A stretch of DNA of 64,000 bases from Algicola sagamiensis DSM 14643 (GCF_000374485.1 NZ_KB894508.1:1-64000); one strand, 5' to 3'; shown: positions 1-9,908, counted from the stretch's first letter. Made by a program: numbers and translations. Notes: a model not told the origin generated them from the letters alone.

Positions 1-34
1 AGACAAAAAGAGAAAATGACTGAACCAGCATTGT

Positions 35-66
35 TGAAAAAGAAGATCAGCTTAAGAGCTGATCTT
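35..66 (-). terminator. terminator of the tra operon
   Basis: A perfect 10-bp inverted repeat (arms AAGATCAGCT and AGCTGATCTT, 4-nt loop) spans 43-66. Read on the minus strand it is followed by a T-rich stretch. It contains the stop codon of the last gene of the leftward transfer operon, so it probably ends that transcript. Confidence 0.7.
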
Positions 67-516
67 GTACATTCTTAACTTTACTTGAGAGTAAGCTTCA
101 ACAGTAAAAGAGTGATTTAGAGGAGGCAATACAGCATTCGCTTGCCAGTAAGCACTAATTAAATCTCTCAGCCTATCACGCTCCAACTTGTAGTATTTTT
201 CTAATAAATCCTCTCCACCTGGCTCCTTCAGTTTTGTTTGTATCCAGACTTCCGCATCCTGTTTAGACAGTTGTTGCGTCAAAGCAATAGACGCAATGAT
301 CCTTGTTCTCAATTTTTTTCTGAAGTGGTCTGTATTTTTGGTCATATAATATGCAGCTGTCCAAGTGCCTATACGTGCATGGCAATATTTTAAAGATGTT
401 TCTGGGCATCTGGATTCAGAAAGTTCCTCAAAAAAATCTTGTTCGTAGATAGCTGCTTTTGCAGCTATTGATGTACAAAGGAGAAATATTAATGTGAGTA
501 GTTTTTTGTTCACCAT
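52..516 (-). CDS. secreted protein of unknown function at the end of the tra operon
   Basis: Encodes 154 residues with a clear signal peptide (a hydrophobic stretch at residues 5-20 ending near AAKAA), so a periplasmic or outer-membrane product is likely. The mature part is rich in charged helices and has two cysteines near residues 37 and 44. It lies 5 bases after traG and before the terminator. In F plasmid the genes after traG are the exclusion genes traS and traT, so an exclusion or surface role is possible by position, but I see no similarity to either. The coding region is well supported by operon placement; its function is unknown. Confidence 0.75.
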   Translation of the reverse strand: MVNKKLLTLIFLLCTSIAAKAAIYEQDFFEELSESRCPETSLKYCHARIGTWTAAYYMTKNTDHFRKKLRTRIIASIALTQQLSKQDAEVWIQTKLKEPGGEDLLEKYYKLERDRLRDLISAYWQANAVLPPLNHSFTVEAYSQVKLRMYKISS

Positions 517-521
517 TTAGG

Positions 522-3389
522 CTATTCCTTTTCTTTTAATCTTTCAGAAAATCTATCTAAAGAGTCCTGTTTTAATTCTTCGATCTCTCTTTCTCGAATT
601 TGCTCGCCGACAACACCAGCAGCTCCAGGGGCCATATCACTGATGACTCGCATATCTTGTACCCTGTTTTGTGTTTCTTCGCCTTCAGCACGTAATTCTT
701 GACGGCCTTCATAAATCCGATCTACGTTGTCAGATTGAGTTCTGACTAAATCAGGATTATTCATTCCGTCTTGAACTCCTTGAACAGAGTGATTCAGCGT
801 ATCTTTAACTGTATCCGAAGAGATGGGTGTATTCTCTTGAACTGCTGCAAGATAAGCTGAATTTGCGCCAGAAACAGCTTGATCATTATTTGAGAACAGA
901 TTTCGAATTGACTCTTCTCCTGCACTAGAAAGTTCATTTGCTTTTGTTTCAAAATTAATACCACCACCTTGGTGAAGATTAGATTCCGTAATAAGCGTCG
1001 CTATTTGCTCTCTAGCCTGTTGACCTTGAAGACCTCCTTGCCCTGCATTTCGGATCATGTTCTCGAAATCAGCTTGAGAGAGACCTTTTTCCTTTTGCGC
1101 ATAATCGCTCAAAATATTCAAAGAGTTTTGCTTGAATGACGTAGCAAATTGCTCTGCTTGAGATAATGACTCACGAGCTGATTCTACCTGAACGATTGAC
1201 TCTGACAACTCTCGGCTATTAGTTTTTTGCTCGGCTAAGCTTGCATCAAGCGATGAACTTGCTATCTCATTGGTGCTAATGCCAAATTTTGCAACCATAT
1301 CACGTGATGCCTCAGCAGTATTCGAGGCAAGCTTCGTAAATTCATTACTCGACATAAACCTTTGGGCCATATCATATGAAGAGGACTCCGTTTCTGACGT
1401 TGCAGCCGCTGCAGAAGCAGAGACTTTGGCACCGCCAAATATGGGTACACTCACACCAGCTTCAACCTGTGCAGCAATTTGAGCTTTCGTCGCATCGTCT
1501 AATTTGATCCCTTGACTCTGAGCCCAATCATCCAGCGCTCGTTCTGCCTTCATTTGTGTGATTGTACTTAAGTTTTTCTCTGCCTCTTTAAAGGAAACAT
1601 CATTTGTCTGAGACTTTCCTGCATCATTGACATATGCTTGCGCATCTCTAAATACGGCCTGATTCGACTCCGATAATTGTGCAGACTCTTGTTGTTGTCT
1701 CTGGACAGCGCTATCTAAACTCTGTTGATGTGAGTTCACAAGTGTTTGTCCGACATCAACACTGGTTCCGCCACTGGATTGATTAAATTGCATAAACCGA
1801 CCAGCTGCGGACGTATCCATCATAGTTCCAGAACCTAAACGTTCATGGACCATACCAGAGTCAACGGTCGGAGATGCGTTGTGCTGAAACGCTGAATGAT
1901 TATCAAAGGATGAATTGCCTAGGTTAATGTTACCAGAAGCGGCCTCATCAGAAGCTTTTGATACTGGTTGTTCGTATCCTTGCATCAACCTACCCGCTAA
2001 TCCAGCCATCATTGCACCTGACATCGACACCATCATCCATGCAATCATTGGAATACTTAATGATAAATACCCTGCTACGGCTGCGTAATCCTGCATCAGA
2101 TGGCCAAGACCTGTATTCGTCATTAATGATAAGCCAGTCGTACCAGTAATCCCATTCGTTAGGACAGCAGCTTTTGCTCCAGCTGCACTGTAAAAGGTAA
2201 CGGCAAAGTTTAATACTGCATAAAGTGGAGGCCATAAATTTATCCAAATTAAGGCTTTCACATATCCCATTGCCACTTTAGCGACCAAGGGAGTCATCGC
2301 CATCAATAGAACGATTGGTGACACCGCATAAATGAAACTTTCGAATAGGTGCTGAAGAATAGGAAGCATTTTTTTTGCGATTTGTCCCATGACAACAAAC
2401 GTTGTCTTCCTTTCTTGTTCAGCTCTGGCCAGCGCAAAGTCCTGAGCAGCAGCTGGTGCATTTGCATCTGAAGCAAAACTGACTAAGCCTCTCTTTAGAG
2501 AGTTAGCTAAAACATTCGTACCTATTATTTGAGCATTATTCAAAGACAGACCTGTCATATATTGATAAGCGACTGGCATGGCTGCTGCGTATCGTGCGAC
2601 AGCCTTATCAATGTCAGATTTTTCTGGTAAAAGTTTGGCAGCATAAAGTCGAGTTGCGTTGGCAGTTTCATTATTGAGATCAACGGCAAGTTGGTTATTG
2701 ATCCCAGCACGACATATAACGATTGTTCGCTGATTTGTCACATCAGTGTATGTAAAACCTCTTGTTTGAGATGTATTTGCCTGTAAGAAGTCTATTAAAT
2801 TTTCAGAACGAACGAGCTCTCCCCACGTATATTGCCCCAGGAGAAGATCATAAAAAACACAGCTTTTCCAAAAATCGCTGAAGTTAGATGAGATCCGTGG
2901 GTCAGTCAGTTCAAATCGAGTAGATTCTTCAACTAAACGAGATGCAAATAAAAGCCCACTTCCTTGATATGACACCTGGTTTGGTAATGAAAAAACGGTT
3001 TCCGATTGAGTCGTGCTCCAATGTGAGAAGGTGCTAAAAAAGGATGCGGTTAAACCTACACCAAGAGGCAAATTGGCCACTACAGCAGTATTTTCAGGAA
3101 GGACTAGATCTTTTACAGTCACATTGACTTTAGGAACCAAAGCAACTTGGAAGAACATAATGACACCCAAAAGCCACTGAAAGTTAAAAGACTGCTTCAT
3201 AAAAGCAATTTGAACCATTACAGCTAAGAGTCCTAACATGGCAGAAATAGCTAAAGCGACACTGTAATTCTGATTACCAAATATGGCTGCAACACCATTT
3301 AATATCTGTCTTAAGAACTCACCACCTCCGTAGGAATATATTTCCCAAGTTGTGGATGCAAACTGTGTGATATGAAGAATACCTTCCAT
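522..3389 (-). CDS. traG: TraG, conjugal pilus assembly and mating-pair stabilisation protein
   Basis: At 955 residues this is close to F TraG (about 940). The N-terminal half is membrane-embedded, with hydrophobic segments near residues 40-85 and 345-480. The C-terminal half (about 490-955) is hydrophilic, rich in Q, S, E and A, and likely coiled coil. In F, the TraG N-terminus is needed for pilus assembly and the C-terminal periplasmic part for mating-pair stabilisation and entry-exclusion recognition. The start follows the traH stop by one base, which is typical of the traH-traG junction. The C-terminal half is low-complexity and usually the most variable region. Confidence 0.92.
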   Translation of the reverse strand: MEGILHITQFASTTWEIYSYGGGEFLRQILNGVAAIFGNQNYSVALAISAMLGLLAVMVQIAFMKQSFNFQWLLGVIMFFQVALVPKVNVTVKDLVLPENTAVVANLPLGVGLTASFFSTFSHWSTTQSETVFSLPNQVSYQGSGLLFASRLVEESTRFELTDPRISSNFSDFWKSCVFYDLLLGQYTWGELVRSENLIDFLQANTSQTRGFTYTDVTNQRTIVICRAGINNQLAVDLNNETANATRLYAAKLLPEKSDIDKAVARYAAAMPVAYQYMTGLSLNNAQIIGTNVLANSLKRGLVSFASDANAPAAAQDFALARAEQERKTTFVVMGQIAKKMLPILQHLFESFIYAVSPIVLLMAMTPLVAKVAMGYVKALIWINLWPPLYAVLNFAVTFYSAAGAKAAVLTNGITGTTGLSLMTNTGLGHLMQDYAAVAGYLSLSIPMIAWMMVSMSGAMMAGLAGRLMQGYEQPVSKASDEAASGNINLGNSSFDNHSAFQHNASPTVDSGMVHERLGSGTMMDTSAAGRFMQFNQSSGGTSVDVGQTLVNSHQQSLDSAVQRQQQESAQLSESNQAVFRDAQAYVNDAGKSQTNDVSFKEAEKNLSTITQMKAERALDDWAQSQGIKLDDATKAQIAAQVEAGVSVPIFGGAKVSASAAAATSETESSSYDMAQRFMSSNEFTKLASNTAEASRDMVAKFGISTNEIASSSLDASLAEQKTNSRELSESIVQVESARESLSQAEQFATSFKQNSLNILSDYAQKEKGLSQADFENMIRNAGQGGLQGQQAREQIATLITESNLHQGGGINFETKANELSSAGEESIRNLFSNNDQAVSGANSAYLAAVQENTPISSDTVKDTLNHSVQGVQDGMNNPDLVRTQSDNVDRIYEGRQELRAEGEETQNRVQDMRVISDMAPGAAGVVGEQIREREIEELKQDSLDRFSERLKEKE

Positions 3390-3390
3390 A

Positions 3391-4833
3391 CTACTGCCCC
3401 CACATCGTCGACTGGATCATACCTGAGCTAAGCCTGGACATAACAGCACGTTCATAGTTTTGGATGCGACCTTGCATTGAGAAGTAAAGCTCTGCATCTT
3501 GGCGATTTTTTTCTCTGAGCTTGCCGATCCCTTTGAGGATATTACTCATTCTTTGCCAGAATTCTTTTCCACGTTCAGAATCACCCATGTTATTTGGTAG
3601 AGATGAAATAGATTGTCGAGTTTTCTCTAAAACAGCTGATAAATTACGTAATAAAATGTCCTCGGCAATCAAGTCACTGTAATCAGTTGCAACAGATGCA
3701 ACGTTTGAACCTCTTGGAAAGTATGCTGCTGCGGCGGTTAAGTACCGATATAAGGGGATTTTTGTACTACGTATTAAACCGAGCTGTACATTTGATAACC
3801 TTCTATCGTCATAAATCTTTTCCAGAATTTCAGAGACTTCATCTTCAACTCGGGTTTTTAACCCTTGCCAATTTGCTGTTACTTTTTGCAATCGATTCGC
3901 AATCGCACTGCATCCGTCAGGATCAGAGTTTCTATCCTTAATACACTTGCGAATTTGAACTCCCTCCCTTGCCTTCCTGCCCAGTAAAAGAGCTGTATAA
4001 ATGTTTTGCCCTTGTTCCGTGAAAATGCCATTTTCATCTACAGCAGGGTCAACAAACTGAATATTGCTCCCACTATCATCTGATGACGATATATCTGAGA
4101 TGATGATTGTTCCGGTCAAATTCATAATGAGTTCTGCAAAATCCAAGTCAGATTTAAAGAGAGGATCTTGCATTAAAACACTCCAAGCTAAATTTCCTTT
4201 GATAAACGCCACCTCATTTGGGCTATCTCCTGAAGATTCGGTTTCATTCACTCGGCCACCACCTGGCGTACAGTTGTGATTTGCTGTTGACCAGTCCTCC
4301 CCGAAATCTTGCATCCTTTTGATTGTACAGTTCCCCTCTTTCGCTCCAAAAAAGTCTAATGTTCCTCCCACCAATTGGGTCGCGGCTTCACAAGAATCCA
4401 TGTTTAACGCATTAAATTTTTGAGCCCAAGAGTTAATGTCCTCCATGACTCCTGAGAGTTGTGGGGACACGATCTGGATACCAAGCATAAAGGCTAATGA
4501 TTGCGCGTTTTGGCCAATTGCTCTCAGGTTCTTAATGAACTCATCTGCATTAATTGCACTAAATCCTCCCGCATAGAAGTCGATCCCTCCACAACCGGCA
4601 GAGAACTTTGGAGTTTGGATATTCACGAAATTGAACGGCTGAGTAATGGGAGCACGAGTCGATATTCCACCTAGAGTTGCATATCTGGCCGTCTGCCCTT
4701 CATATACACCAGGAGCGGTCACATTTGCATAATCCATATTATTAAACCAGCTATTCACTTTTTCAGCGGTTCCAGCAGCTGCATACGATGAAAAACTGCA
4801 CATTGTTATCAATGAAAATGTCTTAAAATTCAC
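3391..4833 (-). CDS. traH: TraH, conjugal pilus assembly protein
   Basis: A 480-residue protein (F TraH is about 460) with an N-terminal signal peptide ending near SYAAA, so it is exported. TraH acts in the periplasm or outer membrane in F-pilus extension with TraF, TraU, TraW and TrbC. Several cysteines (in CGG, DSCEAA, NCT and KCIKDR contexts) fit a disulfide-stabilised protein. Translation starts at a GTG that shares its first base with the last base of the TAG stop of traF (TAGTG), indicating translational coupling. Identity rests on length, signal peptide, composition and the traF-traH-traG order. Confidence 0.9.
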   Translation of the reverse strand: MNFKTFSLITMCSFSSYAAAGTAEKVNSWFNNMDYANVTAPGVYEGQTARYATLGGISTRAPITQPFNFVNIQTPKFSAGCGGIDFYAGGFSAINADEFIKNLRAIGQNAQSLAFMLGIQIVSPQLSGVMEDINSWAQKFNALNMDSCEAATQLVGGTLDFFGAKEGNCTIKRMQDFGEDWSTANHNCTPGGGRVNETESSGDSPNEVAFIKGNLAWSVLMQDPLFKSDLDFAELIMNLTGTIIISDISSSDDSGSNIQFVDPAVDENGIFTEQGQNIYTALLLGRKAREGVQIRKCIKDRNSDPDGCSAIANRLQKVTANWQGLKTRVEDEVSEILEKIYDDRRLSNVQLGLIRSTKIPLYRYLTAAAAYFPRGSNVASVATDYSDLIAEDILLRNLSAVLEKTRQSISSLPNNMGDSERGKEFWQRMSNILKGIGKLREKNRQDAELYFSMQGRIQNYERAVMSRLSSGMIQSTMWGQ

Positions 4834-5618
4834 TACTGAACTCCTTGCTGATGCATTTGCTGGTTAGCATTTAGAACTTTGGCACTTAAGGTGGACCAAT
4901 CTGAAAATCCGTAGCCAATCGTAGAAACGGTGTTGTTATCTGGATCGACCAAAAATGTGGCAGGTACAACTTTGACGTTCAGTTGATTGGCCATTGATAC
5001 GCTTTGCTTCGGATATGGGAATTCTTTCGTTCCTCGACCATCAAGAGATACAGGAATAATTGTGAAACCATAGCGTTCTCCAAATTGCTTCAGAACGGGA
5101 GAAAACTTTGCACAATAAGGGCAGTCACTTCGAAAGAAATACAATAGCCCTTTCTCAGAAGCGATTTTTTCCAACGATTGATTTGCTACTTTCACCTTAG
5201 CCTGACTATATGCAGCGATTGCTTGGTTGGTCGTTGGCCGACCATTTAACGTATAGTCATACTGAGGTGACACCCAGATAGCCCGTTTAAAACCTTCCGA
5301 AAAGCGCTCTGCTTGTGCATTGATCAGCTGCGTAATTGCCAAATAGTTCTTAATATTTTCTGGTGTCGGATTTACGACCGCAGCGGAAAGCGCTTCATTA
5401 AAAGATTTTCTTTGCTTCTCGATTATCTCGGTCGCTGTGAGGTTTGAACTTGAAGTATTTGGTGTTTCGTTTTCTTGTTCCTCTTCTGTCTCTTCCATTG
5501 GGTCTTCGTACCAATACCACCCTCGTTCGCGGTCGTCATAAAAAGCTTTATTTGTTGATTGAGCATGAGCAGATACAACCATTAAATACAGAAAACATAC
5601 AAATTTCGTTAAGTTCAT
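4833..5618 (-). CDS. traF: TraF, thioredoxin-fold pilus assembly protein
   Basis: From the ATG at 5618, which has GGAG 6 bases upstream, the product has 261 residues and a signal peptide ending near SAHAQ. The C-terminal half is a thioredoxin-like domain with an active-site motif CPYC in the context FFRSDCPYCAKF. F TraF has the same fold but is reported to lack the CxxC pair, which in F is supplied by TrbB. No TrbB is seen here, so this TraF may be the active oxidoreductase or isomerase for cysteine-rich TraN, TraU and TraH (inference). An upstream in-frame start at 5657 would overlap traN and spoil the signal peptide. Confidence 0.92.
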   Translation of the reverse strand: MNLTKFVCFLYLMVVSAHAQSTNKAFYDDRERGWYWYEDPMEETEEEQENETPNTSSSNLTATEIIEKQRKSFNEALSAAVVNPTPENIKNYLAITQLINAQAERFSEGFKRAIWVSPQYDYTLNGRPTTNQAIAAYSQAKVKVANQSLEKIASEKGLLYFFRSDCPYCAKFSPVLKQFGERYGFTIIPVSLDGRGTKEFPYPKQSVSMANQLNVKVVPATFLVDPDNNTVSTIGYGFSDWSTLSAKVLNANQQMHQQGVQ

Positions 5619-5619
5619 T

Positions 5620-7494
5620 TTATTCTCCAAGCTTGTCGAGCTTATCAGCCAAATCACTGATCAATTTATTCGGGTCTGCAACCACGCCTTCTGACGCTTT
5701 CTGCATAACATCGTTATAAAACTCACTCAGATCCATTTGGTTAAAATCCAGTTGTTGTAGTTCTTGAATGGTGAAACCTTTGCAAACGGGGTGACGAGTT
5801 GAACCATAACCTCGCCCAAGTTGGAGGTTGCCCTGTTCAATGACAATTCGGGCAAGTTTAGATGGGTAAGTACAGTACACTTGATATTTTCGTTTATCCG
5901 GCCAGCTGCCTACAGAGTAATTGCCAACATGATGTGCAGCACCTTTTTCTCTGGCCAGTCCAAGTTCTTTTTCTTCAGTCTTACACTGAGCCAGTCCTAT
6001 TCCTTGACCCCACCCACTTGAAGCGCAACAATTCGAAAATCCAAGAGACTTCTTTCGACACTCTTTCGCAGCGCCTTTAAACACAAGGAGTTTTTTATCA
6101 TCAAATTGCTTTGATATTTCTTCGGCAACGGCTAGAGCTGTGGCTGCCTTTTTGAAATCGTCTGTATTGTCTTTTGAAACGTGATACTCTGACGCGCAGT
6201 CTCCATCAGGGCAAGAAAACATATTTCCGCATAGATCAACATGGCGGGCTGCCACTAAGCGTGGACATTCATAATTAAGCTGACGAGTTCGACAATATCC
6301 ATTTCCTTTTTCAACACAATTTGACCCAATCTGGGTACATCCTTGAGATTCGATTTCATCACAAAGTGGATCTCTCACAAATTTTGGGTTGCCCAATCTT
6401 CGATATTGTTGTTTCCATTTCCAACACGAACGATAGATACGGAATCCATCAACCCAACGATATCCAGAACTGACACAGTGGCTGTTAATCAGATCACCTA
6501 CGAGGTGACTCTCCCCTCTTGGGCAGCTATAAGTCGTTTTTGATATTTCATCACAACCACGAACGCGCTTTAACGTAAATTTGAGATGATAGCGCCCCCA
6601 ATCGTGAACCTGCACAGTTAAACGAATTGTATTCCAACCACTTCTTAAGTGGTGTTTCGCATTAAATCCAGATGCAGTCCAAACCTTTCCAAACTCACAG
6701 CTGTGATTACCACCAACATTTGTGCCTTGATGTGGCCCAATACCTCTAAATACAAGGGAGTTGTTTATCTCAATATCCAGCCAGTCATCATAGTGAATTG
6801 CGTCAATGTGAAATTTGGTGATCTCAGAAACATCTGAGATATAAAACTGGATAGTCCTGTAATGCCAAGAGCAATTACCTCTAAGCCCAATATGCTCAAA
6901 AGTATATGTATCGCCATTTTGATAATTATTCGAGTCCCCACCACTGACTTCAAAATCTGAGATGTGAAAAGAGTCTGATTCACCTGCATTGTAGTTATCG
7001 CACCAAACTTTGAGTTTTTTGTCACAGCTGAATTGAATAGTTTCTTGGTGTCCACGAATGAAGCATTGTTTCTTGTCATGAACAGTGACATCTTCCGTTC
7101 CAACAGGTAATGAAACACAGTCTGAGTACGTATCTGTCAATGAATTTGATAGTTCAACAATCTCATCCTCTCTCTTGAATAGAGGGTCTTTATCTTTATC
7201 TATCTTGTAGGGTGGGCGGTTGTCTCTTGAGCTTGATAAAAAGCGTGAGGTTGGATCGGACTGTGAATGACTTAACGCATCATCTTCGATTGCAGTACCA
7301 CGCTGATAGTATTTCTTTTCCTCAACCTCTTCTCCCTGATAATTGGGTATATCGTTTGTGATTGGGTGTTTTCCTTTGTTTTGGATTGTCTGATTCAAGC
7401 TATCCGCAAAAGACTGCCCATCTTTATTGGCATTTTCTGCAAAAAGATAACCTGACAAAAAAATAAGCGCTAACGACGGATAAACATACTTCAT
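5620..7494 (-). CDS. traN: TraN, outer-membrane mating-pair stabilisation adhesin
   Basis: From the ATG at 7494 the product has 624 residues with a signal peptide (hydrophobic to about residue 20). It is very rich in cysteine, with many C-rich loops through residues 90-560, as in the TraN family. TraN is exposed on the donor outer membrane and selects and holds recipients by binding their outer-membrane proteins. The gene begins in an ATGA overlap with the trbC stop and ends one base before traF. The central cysteine-poor stretch with repeated H, N and G residues (about 190-320) may be the variable recipient-sensing tip; this is inference from how TraN varies between plasmids. Confidence 0.92.
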   Translation of the reverse strand: MKYVYPSLALIFLSGYLFAENANKDGQSFADSLNQTIQNKGKHPITNDIPNYQGEEVEEKKYYQRGTAIEDDALSHSQSDPTSRFLSSSRDNRPPYKIDKDKDPLFKREDEIVELSNSLTDTYSDCVSLPVGTEDVTVHDKKQCFIRGHQETIQFSCDKKLKVWCDNYNAGESDSFHISDFEVSGGDSNNYQNGDTYTFEHIGLRGNCSWHYRTIQFYISDVSEITKFHIDAIHYDDWLDIEINNSLVFRGIGPHQGTNVGGNHSCEFGKVWTASGFNAKHHLRSGWNTIRLTVQVHDWGRYHLKFTLKRVRGCDEISKTTYSCPRGESHLVGDLINSHCVSSGYRWVDGFRIYRSCWKWKQQYRRLGNPKFVRDPLCDEIESQGCTQIGSNCVEKGNGYCRTRQLNYECPRLVAARHVDLCGNMFSCPDGDCASEYHVSKDNTDDFKKAATALAVAEEISKQFDDKKLLVFKGAAKECRKKSLGFSNCCASSGWGQGIGLAQCKTEEKELGLAREKGAAHHVGNYSVGSWPDKRKYQVYCTYPSKLARIVIEQGNLQLGRGYGSTRHPVCKGFTIQELQQLDFNQMDLSEFYNDVMQKASEGVVADPNKLISDLADKLDKLGE

Positions 7495-8303
7495 CCTTCT
7501 TTTCCCTTTTCGAGCCAATATTCAGCGACTTGTTTTTCGGATGAATTGCCAAGTCGTGATACTTTTTCAAGAAAGTACTCAAGTGATGCAGTCCCATACG
7601 CTTTGACATGTTGTGGAATAGGACAACCTGATTTTGTACAAGCTTGAATAGGTTCTATTGGAAGGATGAACGTTGGTACTTGTTGTACTTCAAACCTTGT
7701 GAAAAGCGTTGGATCAATAGAAATCCCGCCTTGTTGATATTGATTTGAAAACGAATTGATCACCTGGATCGTTTTCTTAATATCGTTATCAATCACACCT
7801 CTAAGTACCACTTTCGATTTCAGTTTTGCAGCTTCGGTCATTAAGCTTTTCAACTGGCTCTTTGGCATCGATAGTGAAACTAAGATCACAGGTGTTGAAA
7901 CACTGCGACGTTTATCTAAGTTTGAAAACTTTGAATGACGAACATCTTCGTTCGTTTTGAGGTGTTGTTTATCTAAGCTGGGCTGAATTCTATCTAAATG
8001 ATAGAAACTATTACCTCGATTCCCTGTAGTCGTAGTCATTGACTCGATTTTCTTTTTTTCAGAGCTCAGCTGCTCCTGGAAGTCTTGAGAATCTAAGAGT
8101 TCATCAAGTTGCTGAAAAACCTGCTTGGTATCAGTGTCTGTTGAACCCATACTTGAACGACTTTTTTGAAGCCAATCATTAAACTCTTTGGATTGCATCA
8201 GATCTTCCGATTGCTTCAGTAATTCCTTAGTTGCCTTGTTCACTTCATCAGAAGCAACACTAACAACCGGGAGGAGCATCAAGATAATTAGAATGCGCAG
8301 CAT
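7491..8303 (-). CDS. trbC: TrbC, F-type pilus assembly protein
   Basis: Starting at the ATG at 8303 (GGAGG 8 bases upstream), it encodes 270 residues with a signal peptide ending near SVASD. The C-terminal part (about 145-235) matches the TrbC_Ftype pattern, with VSLSMPKSQL, a VVLRG segment and the V-P-T-F-I-L motif (VQQVPTFILPI). It is a periplasmic protein that works with TraW in pilus assembly; F TrbC is shorter (about 210). The extra N-terminal part here is a charged helix-rich region. The gene overlaps traU by 16 bases and traN by 4. Confidence 0.88.
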   Translation of the reverse strand: MLRILIILMLLPVVSVASDEVNKATKELLKQSEDLMQSKEFNDWLQKSRSSMGSTDTDTKQVFQQLDELLDSQDFQEQLSSEKKKIESMTTTTGNRGNSFYHLDRIQPSLDKQHLKTNEDVRHSKFSNLDKRRSVSTPVILVSLSMPKSQLKSLMTEAAKLKSKVVLRGVIDNDIKKTIQVINSFSNQYQQGGISIDPTLFTRFEVQQVPTFILPIEPIQACTKSGCPIPQHVKAYGTASLEYFLEKVSRLGNSSEKQVAEYWLEKGKEG

Positions 8304-9292
8304 GTTCTTTTCCTCCAAACCATATGCGTGAAATCTTCGCCTTTATATGGAAACTCTCTTCCCGCACCCCAAATGACACTTTGAGCTCCGAAGCCGTATG
8401 CTTTAAAGTTCTGTGGTATCGGATACATCATGTGTGTTTTATATTGATTTTTTCTAAGAATTGGTTGCGGTACATTCCCACAAATCGCACCCGTTGTTGA
8501 TGTATCCATCGCCATTGATTGCCGATGTAATTTGAAGATCATTTTGTGTGTCTCAACTAACGAGCTATCAACACCACCGACATGATTCGCATGATTTCCA
8601 GACAGGGGATAGACTGAACCTTGTGAGCCAGAACACCAAAACAACGCATCAATTCCAAAATCGGTAATTGCAGCTTTTGCTGAATCGGCTACACATGCTG
8701 CTTGAGCAATTGGATTTGCAAAAAGTGCGGCTTCTGGATTTAAAATAAATGACAGTTCATCTTCATCCCATAAAGGGTCCAACTCACTCATATAAGCAAT
8801 ATCAAAAGACTCATTGATGTAGCAAGCGCCTTCCGTGATAGCCATACCAAGCCAATTTAAAACTGGATACTGTATCCAGTGAACGTGATAAAATGCTTGT
8901 CCCTTCTCCCCATCAGGCTCAACATTGTTTCCTCTTGGCGCGGATGATGAACCCAAAACGGTCCCATTTAATGTTGGTGAGCAAAACGGTTGCCGAACAA
9001 CCTCTGAGACACGTGCAGGTTCCCAAAAGCTGATGCCAATACCATACCGAATGAAAATTGGTGGCGGTGCTGGACATGAACAAATCAAAGGCGGTGGCGG
9101 ATCATCGTTATTGGATTGATTCGGTGCTGATAATTCCATTCCCCCAATGTTGATTGGAAACATGCATTGCCAACAAATATCGGTGATTGGGTTTGGGAAA
9201 CGTCCTTCGCATCCATCAACAGCATAAGCATATGTAGGCAGCGCAATAGTTAACGAGAACATTGCAAAACTAAATTTTAAATTCTTCAACAT
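8288..9292 (-). CDS. traU: TraU, conjugal DNA transfer protein
   Basis: From the ATG at 9292 the product has 334 residues, almost the length of F TraU (330), with a signal peptide ending near YAYAV. It is cysteine-rich (ITDICWQC, LICSC, RTCC). TraU is periplasmic and needed more for DNA transfer than for pilus elongation. The start lies inside the end of traW (23-base overlap), and the stop overlaps the trbC start. The W/U/TrbC/N order is the same as in F. The longer frame starting at 9373 would lose the signal peptide and is less likely. Confidence 0.93.
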   Translation of the reverse strand: MLKNLKFSFAMFSLTIALPTYAYAVDGCEGRFPNPITDICWQCMFPINIGGMELSAPNQSNNDDPPPPLICSCPAPPPIFIRYGIGISFWEPARVSEVVRQPFCSPTLNGTVLGSSSAPRGNNVEPDGEKGQAFYHVHWIQYPVLNWLGMAITEGACYINESFDIAYMSELDPLWDEDELSFILNPEAALFANPIAQAACVADSAKAAITDFGIDALFWCSGSQGSVYPLSGNHANHVGGVDSSLVETHKMIFKLHRQSMAMDTSTTGAICGNVPQPILRKNQYKTHMMYPIPQNFKAYGFGAQSVIWGAGREFPYKGEDFTHMVWRKRTCCAF

Positions 9293-9908
9293 AAAGTAGC
9301 CCCCCCGATTGACGCACAACTGCTGGCAGTGCTTTGATCCGAAAATGTGAAATGAGATACCCTTTTTGGTCAAAGTACACGCGCGATTTGGTTTTCTTTG
9401 TAACCAGATTAAAATCTCCGTTCACCAATATTCTTTTGAATCGGTAATTATCGGGACAATATTTCTCAAGCCATTGCACTTGCTCCACATCATCTCCATC
9501 AATAAAACAAAGTGCCTTCGTCAGAGGTTTTATCGTAAGCGGGTTAATTGTGTAACCTGCCGGAAATAGCACTTTTCCATGTGCATCTCGAATATCTTGA
9601 GAAACTGTGTAGGTTGGGTCTACAGCAAAACCCCGATACTCAGCTGCTTTTGGTAATGAAACTCCTGGTGGCCTTTGCACATAAGTCTTTGCATTTCCTT
9701 TTAGCCGTTCATTTAAAACATCCATTTCTCCGCTATCCTGTTTCTTTTGAAGCATCGTTTTAATGGTTTCAATTAAATCAGGTTCGATAATGGGATATGA
9801 CTTACCTAACTGCCCTAGGTCTGTTGAAAGAGCCTTAAAAGATACGATGAAGGCGACCAAGCACATGGCTTTCATGGATCCAACCAATGCTCTTGTATCT
9901 GGAATCAT
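9270..9908 (-). CDS. traW: TraW, pilus assembly protein
   Basis: A perfect AGGAGG lies 7 bases before the ATG at 9908, giving 212 residues (F TraW is 210). A hydrophobic segment at about residues 14-26 is followed by the typical DLGxxGxxYPIxEPD motif at the mature N-terminus. TraW is periplasmic and acts with TrbC in pilus assembly. This start overlaps the upstream peptidase gene by 74 bases; the ATGs at 9875 or 9866 would reduce the overlap but lack the ribosome site. Both neighbours are also overlapped, as across most of this operon. Confidence 0.9.
   Translation of the reverse strand: MIPDTRALVGSMKAMCLVAFIVSFKALSTDLGQLGKSYPIIEPDLIETIKTMLQKKQDSGEMDVLNERLKGNAKTYVQRPPGVSLPKAAEYRGFAVDPTYTVSQDIRDAHGKVLFPAGYTINPLTIKPLTKALCFIDGDDVEQVQWLEKYCPDNYRFKRILVNGDFNLVTKKTKSRVYFDQKGYLISHFRIKALPAVVRQSGGLLYVEEFKI

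Noticed and set aside
1-78. Open plus-strand frame from the left edge ending at 78
   Set aside because: Only 25 codons, overlaps the terminator stem and the end of the minus-strand gene; no support for a real C-terminus.
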